A stretch of 8,517 bases of DNA, from assembly GCA_020047775.1 (NCBI GenBank), contig JAIFNK010000222.1:1-8517 (forward strand), written 5' to 3'. Made by a program: the position numbers and the translations under genes. Positions within the stretch are counted from its first letter, which is position 1. Each line of letters begins with the position of its first letter. Positions 1-4,620 of the stretch are shown in pieces. The notes beneath the pieces were generated by a model that was not told where the DNA came from, searched no databases, and worked only from the letters and a program-made list of their open reading frames with translations. This DNA is from Akkermansia sp. (GTDB lineage Bacteria > Verrucomicrobiota > Verrucomicrobiia > Verrucomicrobiales > Akkermansiaceae).

Positions 1-1404
1 GTCGGCGCGTTTTGGGTGTTCCAGATCATCCGCGAGCCCGAGAAAAAAGTCGATTTCATGCCGCCGGGTGGCGGTGGCGGCGCACGGGGTGCTGAATCCG
101 TCGCGGTCAAGAAACGGGCACAAATCACCCCGCCGACCAGTAGCAAAAGAGTCTTTGCCGAAGGTGCCCAATCTTCCTATTCAATTCCCGAGCAAGGGGA
201 CAATTTCGGGGAAATGTCCACCCTCAGTTCTCTCAGTGGCGGCGGCATGTCGGGCGGTTTGGGCGGTTCTGGCTCGGGATCCGGGTTTGGCAAAGGCACC
301 GGCATGGGTGGCGGTGCTGGATTCGGCGCGGGTGTCGGGAAATTGTTCGGTTTGATCCCGGAATCCATGCGCAAGCGCTGCTCCAAGGAGGACCGGCTTT
401 CCCGCCTCAAGGAAAACGGTGGCACCCCCGCCTGCGACGAGGCTGTCCTGAAAGGCCTACGTTGGTTGAAAACGAATCAGAGTCCCGATGGCTCCTGGGG
501 GAAAGTGAACAAGCCAGCCATGACCGGGTTGGCGCTGCTGGCCTACTTCGGCCACTGCGAGACTCCGGTGTCCGAAGAATTTGGCGAATCCTGCACGAAA
601 GCCATCGTCTATCTGGTCGGTGTGGGTATGAAAAACAAAGGCATTTTGGGGAGTGGCACGATGGGTCAAAACACGCCTTATGAGCATGGTATCGCCACTT
701 ATGCCTTGGGCGAAGCCGCGACCTTCTGCAAAGAACTGAAACTTGATATCCCCAATCTCATGGAGATTACCGAAAAGGCCGGCCAGTTCATTATCGACAA
801 CCAAAACAAAAATGGGGGATGGGCTTATTCTTATGCAACGGATAAAGGTCACACTGACACTTCCGTGGCCGGCTGGCAGCTTCAAGCGCTCAAGGCATGC
901 AGCCATAGTGGAATTCGCTATAAGGGAATGGATTCTTCGGTGAATAAGGGCCTCCAATACATGTTGCTTTGTCAGGCTGAGAATGGCAGTTTTGGCTACA
1001 ACGGACGGGGCGGTCGGGCACTGACAGGTGTGGGGACGCTTTGTTTACAGATGTGGGGCAAGGAAAAGTCCAAAGAGGCCCGCAACGGCGTCAAATTCAT
1101 CAAGGAAAACTTCAAACTGGATTGGAACACCGCAAACTCCGACCTTTACAGCCATTATTATGCATCCCAGGCCATGATGCAGGCGGGCGGCAGCAATTGG
1201 AAATCCTACAACGACCTTTTCCGCGACCAACTCCTCAACAACCAGAACCCGGATGGCTCCTGGAAAGCACCCAAGTTCGTCGGGCACGGCCAAACCGTCG
1301 AAAACAATGTCTACCGCAACACGCTGTGTATCCTCATGCTGGAAGTTTATTACCGCTTCCTCAACTCCACCGGCAGTGGAAACAAGGGCAGGCCGGGGAT
1401 TTGA
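1..1404 (+). CDS. TonB-like anchored squalene-cyclase-repeat (toroid) protein, copy 1, 5' partial
   Basis: The frame is open from base 1, and its first residues (VGAFWVFQII) match residues 42-51 of the paralogue at 1614. The gene therefore starts about 123 bp before the window, and the GTG at 16 is internal. The visible 467 residues begin at the end of a membrane helix. They continue through a basic juxtamembrane stretch, a linker with PPGGGGG and ITPPTSSKR, a Gly/Ser-rich run (bases about 232-350), then a toroid domain. QW-type repeats lie at 451-498 (KGLRWLKTNQSPDGSW), 775-822, 946-993 (final W replaced by F) and 1219-1263 (NNQNPDGSW). The region of the squalene-hopene cyclase DXDD motif reads GHTDTS (847-864), so the catalytic aspartate is missing and cyclase activity is unlikely. 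Nine cysteines match those of the paralogue. Family knowledge: such repeats form alpha/alpha barrels. Inference: a periplasmic binding head driven by the ExbB/ExbD pair downstream. Substrate unknown. Confidence 0.85.
   Translation, partial: VGAFWVFQIIREPEKKVDFMPPGGGGGARGAESVAVKKRAQITPPTSSKRVFAEGAQSSYSIPEQGDNFGEMSTLSSLSGGGMSGGLGGSGSGSGFGKGTGMGGGAGFGAGVGKLFGLIPESMRKRCSKEDRLSRLKENGGTPACDEAVLKGLRWLKTNQSPDGSWGKVNKPAMTGLALLAYFGHCETPVSEEFGESCTKAIVYLVGVGMKNKGILGSGTMGQNTPYEHGIATYALGEAATFCKELKLDIPNLMEITEKAGQFIIDNQNKNGGWAYSYATDKGHTDTSVAGWQLQALKACSHSGIRYKGMDSSVNKGLQYMLLCQAENGSFGYNGRGGRALTGVGTLCLQMWGKEKSKEARNGVKFIKENFKLDWNTANSDLYSHYYASQAMMQAGGSNWKSYNDLFRDQLLNNQNPDGSWKAPKFVGHGQTVENNVYRNTLCILMLEVYYRFLNSTGSGNKGRPGI
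100..164 (+). repeat. 65-bp exact direct repeat, copy A (inside toroid gene 1)
   Basis: This tract is identical base for base to 1836-1900. It encodes the linker segment VAVKKRAQITPPTSSKRVFAE, ending in the first two bases of the next Gly codon. The flanking regions encode identical protein but carry synonymous differences in roughly four codons of ten. Gene conversion or an extra nucleotide-level constraint could explain it. Confidence 0.9.
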
Positions 1405-1481
1405 GCGGGCTTCCAAAGAGCGGCGCGAAACCAGCGTCAGCTCGAAATTCAAGATTTTTGTCACAATCGGTGCCAACTAGG

Positions 1482-1500
1482 TTGCGTACGCGGAGAGTGT
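1482..1500 (+). promoter_or_regulatory. Candidate shared upstream box (TTGCGTACGC...TGT), site 1
   Basis: This box matches 3272-3290 at 14 of 19 positions by eye, including TTGCGT, CGC and a terminal TGT. TTGCGT could serve as a -35-like element, but the bases at -10 spacing (about 1504-1510) fit the consensus poorly. It lies 132 bp before the ATG at 1614. It could be a promoter element, a regulator site or chance. Confidence 0.25.
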
Positions 1501-1513
1501 GTTCCACATTCTC
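1493..1513 (+). other. Possible RNA hairpin between the paralogues
   Basis: GAGAGTGT (1493-1500) can pair with ACATTCTC (1506-1513), giving eight pairs including one G-U around the 5-base loop GTTCC. It is followed by an A-run (AAAAATC), not a T-run. It is therefore not a usual intrinsic terminator for the + strand; an mRNA-stability or processing role is possible. Confidence 0.3.
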
Positions 1514-1613
1514 AAAAATCTGAGTCAGCCAAGAGTCGCGGAATTCACCTTCCACGCGGGTTGTCCTGATCCGTGTCCGTCAGTTTCATCGAAATAGCCA
1601 ACCTACGACCACC

Positions 1614-3161
1614 ATGGACTTATACGATAGCGAAGGGAATCTCATCCAAGTGGTTGAGGCTAAGCAAACGATTTGGCAGAAGATGGGGGCGGGGTCGTTG
1701 CTTATCGCCGCCCTTTTCCATGCTATCCTGTTAGTGGTTGGTGCCTTCTGGGTGTTCCAGATCATCCGGGAACCTGAGAAAAAGGTCGATTTCATGCCGC
1801 CGGGTGGCGGCGGCGGCGCTCGCGGCGCGGAATCGGTCGCGGTCAAGAAACGGGCACAAATCACCCCGCCGACCAGTAGCAAAAGAGTCTTTGCCGAAGG
1901 AGCCCAGTCCTCTTATTCGATTCCCGAACAGGGCGACAACTTCGGAGAAATGTCCACCCTCAGCTCGCTCAGTGGCGGCGGGATGTCCGGCGGCCTTGGC
2001 GGATCGGGGTCAGGATCGGGATTCGGCAAGGGATCGGGTGTCGGTGGTGGTGCCGGCTTCGGTGGCGGAGTCGGGAAGATGTTCGGCTTGATTCCGGAGT
2101 CCATGCGCAAGCGTTGTTCCAAGGAAGACCGACTCGCCCGCCTCAAGGAAAATGGTGGCACTCCCGCGTGTGAAGAGGCCGTCGTGAAAGGCTTGCGTTG
2201 GTTGAAAGCGAATCAGAATCCCGATGGATCCTGGGGCTCCACGACTCAGCCGGCCATGACGGGGCTGGCGCTGCTCGCCTATTTCGGCCATTGCGAGACT
2301 CCGGTGTCTGAGGAATTCGGCGAGTCCTGCACCAAAGGAATCACCTACCTCGTTGGAGTCGGCATGAAAAACAACGGCAAAATGGCCAGCAATTTCACCT
2401 CCAACGGTTGGGTTTATGAGCACGGCATCGCGACCTACGCGCTGGGTGAGGCCGCCACCTTTTGTAAGGACATTAAATTCGATGTCCCCAATCTGATGGA
2501 TATCGCCGAAAAGGCCGGCCAGTTCATCATCGACAATCAGAACATAAACGGCGGATGGGCTTACATGTATGCCACGTCGAAGGGCCACACCGACACCTCG
2601 GTCGTCGGCTGGCAACTCCAAGCGCTCAAGGCATGCAGCCATACCGGGATCAAATACAAGGGGATGAATTCCTCGATCAAGAAAGGCCTCGAGTATATGG
2701 CCTCCTGCCAGAACGAGAACGGCGGATTTGGCTACACCGGTCCGAACGGGCCTTCGGGTAATAAAAAGTATTTCGGACTGACGGGCGTCGGTGTCCTTTG
2801 CCACCAGATGTGGGGCAAGGAGAACTCAAAAGAGGCCCGTAAAGGCGTCAAATACATCAGGGAAAACACCAAATTGGATTGGAAGACCGCAGACTCCGAT
2901 CTCTACAGCCATTATTACGAATCCCAAGCCATGATGCAGGCGGGCGGCAGCGATTGGAAGTTCTATAACGAGCTCTTCCGCGACCAACTCCTTAACAACC
3001 AGAACCCGGATGGCTCATGGAAAGCTCCCGGGTTCACGGGCCACGGCCTGAGTCCCGGCAACGCGGTCTACCGCAACACACTCTGCATCCTGATGTTGGA
3101 AGTCTATTATCGCTTCCTCAACTCCAGCGGCGGCGGAGCAAGGGAAAGGCCGGGAATTTGA
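1614..3161 (+). CDS. TonB-like anchored squalene-cyclase-repeat (toroid) protein, copy 2
   Basis: A complete protein of 515 residues. Residues 1-24 are a short, probably cytoplasmic N-terminus. About 25-47 form one membrane helix with His36, in a position resembling TonB His20; the TonB SxxxH serine is Ala32 here. A basic REPEKK patch, a Pro/Gly linker and a Gly/Ser run (about 119-155) follow. The head has QW-type repeats at 192-207, 300-315, 357-372 (W replaced by F) and 455-469. The position of the cyclase DXDD motif reads GHTDTS (324-329), arguing against cyclase activity. YSHYYESQAMMQAGG (431-445) resembles a signature common in bacterial prenyltransferase/squalene-oxidase-repeat proteins. 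Nine cysteines (168, 186, 227, 239, 284, 341, 365, 396, 491) are shared with copy 1. The ATG at 1614 gives the intact anchor; no Shine-Dalgarno precedes it. Its position before exbB/exbD-like genes suggests it is their energised partner (inference). It could instead be a structural or peptidoglycan-binding envelope protein. Confidence 0.88.
   Translation: MDLYDSEGNLIQVVEAKQTIWQKMGAGSLLIAALFHAILLVVGAFWVFQIIREPEKKVDFMPPGGGGGARGAESVAVKKRAQITPPTSSKRVFAEGAQSSYSIPEQGDNFGEMSTLSSLSGGGMSGGLGGSGSGSGFGKGSGVGGGAGFGGGVGKMFGLIPESMRKRCSKEDRLARLKENGGTPACEEAVVKGLRWLKANQNPDGSWGSTTQPAMTGLALLAYFGHCETPVSEEFGESCTKGITYLVGVGMKNNGKMASNFTSNGWVYEHGIATYALGEAATFCKDIKFDVPNLMDIAEKAGQFIIDNQNINGGWAYMYATSKGHTDTSVVGWQLQALKACSHTGIKYKGMNSSIKKGLEYMASCQNENGGFGYTGPNGPSGNKKYFGLTGVGVLCHQMWGKENSKEARKGVKYIRENTKLDWKTADSDLYSHYYESQAMMQAGGSDWKFYNELFRDQLLNNQNPDGSWKAPGFTGHGLSPGNAVYRNTLCILMLEVYYRFLNSSGGGARERPGI
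1836..1900 (+). repeat. 65-bp exact direct repeat, copy B (inside toroid gene 2)
   Basis: Identical to 100-164, at an offset of 1736 bp, in the same reading frame and the same protein position. It preserves an AGA arginine codon, which looks uncommon in this GC-rich coding sequence. Confidence 0.9.
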
Positions 3162-3271
3162 TCGCATTTCCGTGCGGGGGCGCATCAGGGCTCCTTTGGA
3201 TCCGGGCTGTGGCAGGGGAATGCGAAAGATTTTAGGATTTAAAACGTAGTGGCACTTGGCGTTGCCCGGAC

Positions 3272-3299
3272 TTGCGTTCGCTGCCAATGTCCGTAGACT
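3272..3299 (+). promoter_or_regulatory. Candidate promoter or shared box upstream of the exbB-like gene
   Basis: TTGCGT (3272-3277) and TAGACT (3294-3299) are separated by 16 bp and resemble weak -35 and -10 elements. The first 19 bases also match the box at 1482-1500 at 14 positions. If used, transcription would start a few bases before the ATG at 3312, giving a nearly leaderless mRNA. The rest of the 150-bp gap (3162-3311) holds only a weak 7-base inverted repeat, TCGCATT (3162-3168) with AATGCGA (3219-3225), and no T-run terminator. This rests on consensus matching by eye. Confidence 0.3.
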
Positions 3300-3311
3300 C
3301 CTCATACATTC

Positions 3312-4145
3312 ATGAAGTGCTGCCATTTCTCAGTCACGGGATTTTTCCTCTCCGCACTCGTTGTCTCCGCTGCCGCTGAAACGCCGGTTCCCGCAGTCAA
3401 GGAAACGAACTTCCTCGAAATCCTCGCGAAGGGGGGCATCATGATGTATCCACTCGGGCTGATGTCGGTCATCACCGTTCTCCTGGTGCTGATTTTCCTG
3501 CTTACCATCCGCCGCAATGCGATCGTCAGCGACGCTTTCATGAACCACGTCGAGTCCATGATCCGCAAGCGCGACTACATGGGGCTGAGTGCCTTGAGTC
3601 ACCGCCGCAACGAGTGCATGGCCCGCATCACCCAGAAGACCTTGGATTTCATGACCGCCAATCCGGGAGCTTCTATCGAAAATGTCCGGGAAATCGCCCA
3701 GGCCGAGGGTTCCCACCAGGCCGGTCTGCTTACCTCACGGGTCACCTACCTGGCCGATATTGGCGCGATTGCACCGATGGTCGGGCTGCTCGGCACGGTC
3801 TTCGGGATGATCGAGGCGTTTTTCCAGATTTCCTCTGGAGCAGTGCCGGGGGTTCGGGAAATGGGACTCGCGGAAGGCGTTTCCAAAGCGCTCATCGCTA
3901 CCGCCGGCGGCCTGGCCATCAGCATTCCGGCACTTGCCTTCTACTCGATTTTCCGTGGGCGGGTCCAGAAATACGTGTCGGAACTTGAGGCTGCCGCCAC
4001 CCACTTCGTCATCCTTTTGCAAACACCGGTCGAACGCCAACCGGTCCAGTCGTATGCGAATCCCGCACCTCGCCCGCGTGAGGACTACGCCATGCCGGTC
4101 GCCTCGCCCCTCGCCGGTGAACGGCCCGACCTTCACGGCATTTAA
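3312..4145 (+). CDS. ExbB/TolQ/MotA-family proton-channel subunit with signal peptide
   Basis: 277 residues. Residues 1-22 look like a cleavable signal peptide (hydrophobic core FFLSALVVSAAA). TM1 is about 43-66, followed by a cytoplasmic domain (about 68-140). TM2 is about 149-172 with APMVGLLGTVFGM, where Thr162 matches E. coli ExbB Thr148. TM3 is about 192-214 with KALIATAGGLAISIPALAFY, where Thr197 matches Thr181. Family knowledge: ExbB forms a ring around ExbD helices and uses proton flow to drive a TonB-type partner. Oddities are Lys192 at the position of E. coli Glu176 and a Pro-rich C-terminal tail (about 238-277). The gene lies 12 bp before the ExbD partner, so they are almost certainly co-transcribed. 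The ATG at 3312 is chosen because it gives the signal peptide; no Shine-Dalgarno is visible. TolQ or another MotA-like role cannot be excluded, so no exact symbol is given. Confidence 0.92.
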   Translation: MKCCHFSVTGFFLSALVVSAAAETPVPAVKETNFLEILAKGGIMMYPLGLMSVITVLLVLIFLLTIRRNAIVSDAFMNHVESMIRKRDYMGLSALSHRRNECMARITQKTLDFMTANPGASIENVREIAQAEGSHQAGLLTSRVTYLADIGAIAPMVGLLGTVFGMIEAFFQISSGAVPGVREMGLAEGVSKALIATAGGLAISIPALAFYSIFRGRVQKYVSELEAAATHFVILLQTPVERQPVQSYANPAPRPREDYAMPVASPLAGERPDLHGI

Positions 4146-4157
4146 TCCGCTTCCAGG

Positions 4158-4577
4158 ATGAAATTCTCCAGTCGCCAACCACCAGCGATTTCCATTCAGC
4201 TGGCTCCGATGATCGACATCCTGCTGTTGTTGCTGTGCTTTTTCATCATCAGCTGGCAGTTCAGCAAGTCCGAGACCGAGCTCAATGTCTCCGTGCCAAC
4301 CGCCCAGGAAGGAGCCGAGCCCGAACGCGTGCGTGGCGAAATCATCATCAACGTGCTTGCCGACGGTGGCATCAAGGTCGAGGGGTTGGCTGTGGACCGC
4401 CAGCAGTTGTTCGACAAGCTCTCCGCCATCGCCAAGCAGTTCGAGAATCAGCCCGTCCGGATCCGCGGCGACGGGGATGTCGCTTACCAACGGATCGTCG
4501 AAGTCATCGACACCTGCCAGAAGGCCGGCATCTGGAATATTTCCTTCGCCACCCAACGTCCCGAACCCTCCAAGTGA
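4158..4577 (+). CDS. ExbD/TolR-family biopolymer transport protein
   Basis: 139 residues, close to the roughly 140 of E. coli ExbD. A short cytoplasmic N-terminus is followed by one membrane helix (about 17-34) in QLAPMIDILLLLLCFFI. Asp20 is the conserved channel aspartate (E. coli ExbD Asp25). The rest is a periplasmic domain of the ExbD/TolR type, with EIIINVLADGGIKVEG (61-76) and the RIRGDGDVAYQRIVEVIDTCQ region. Family knowledge: this protein pairs with ExbB to convert the proton gradient into movement of a TonB or TolA partner. The gene begins 12 bp after the ExbB-like gene, as expected for stoichiometric partners. A weak AGG sits almost against the ATG and is too close to act as a normal Shine-Dalgarno. 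TolR is the main alternative. No tonB or tolA of usual form lies nearby; the toroid proteins upstream are the best candidates for that slot. Confidence 0.93.
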   Translation: MKFSSRQPPAISIQLAPMIDILLLLLCFFIISWQFSKSETELNVSVPTAQEGAEPERVRGEIIINVLADGGIKVEGLAVDRQQLFDKLSAIAKQFENQPVRIRGDGDVAYQRIVEVIDTCQKAGIWNISFATQRPEPSK

Positions 4578-4620
4578 TTCGCTTGGCAAAACCACTGAAA
4601 CGGACAACGCTCCCCGCCTC

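Larger units (their letters stand above)
1405..1613. other. Intergenic region between the two toroid paralogues
   Basis: These 209 bp contain no convincing gene. They hold an imperfect 8-bp-stem hairpin (1493-1513), an 8-base palindrome GCGTACGC (1484-1491), and a box at 1482-1500 that partly matches one upstream of the exbB-like gene. A 9-base inverted pair, AGATTTTTG (1452-1460) and CAAAAATCT (1513-1521), encloses the hairpin. No hairpin is followed by a T-run on the + strand, so no standard intrinsic terminator is visible. The gap is long enough for copy 2 to have its own promoter. Confidence 0.6.

Noticed and set aside
16..1404. A complete gene starting at GTG 16
   Set aside because: The frame is open to base 1 and the upstream residues match the paralogue's membrane helix, so the true start lies outside the window.
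424..1404. Squalene-hopene cyclase or protein prenyltransferase enzyme
   Set aside because: The catalytic DXDD is not present and the protein carries a TonB-like anchor; only the repeat fold is supported.
1405..1613. Intrinsic terminator after copy 1
   Set aside because: The hairpin is followed by A residues rather than a T-run on the coding strand.
2010..2804. Minus-strand open frame of 264 codons inside toroid gene 2
   Set aside because: Shadow of the recognised + strand gene; no recognisable domain.
424..3158. Alpha-2-macroglobulin-like thioester domain
   Set aside because: The toroid fold is similar, but no GCGEQ-type thioester motif occurs in either copy.
1..3161. Mobile-element-mediated duplication of the paralogues
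   Set aside because: No transposase, terminal inverted repeats or target-site duplication is seen around either copy; ordinary tandem duplication suffices.
4285..4620. N-terminal extension of the TPR protein from ATG 4285
   Set aside because: It overlaps the exbD-like gene in another frame, is Ser/Pro-rich without family resemblance, and would place the signal peptide internally.
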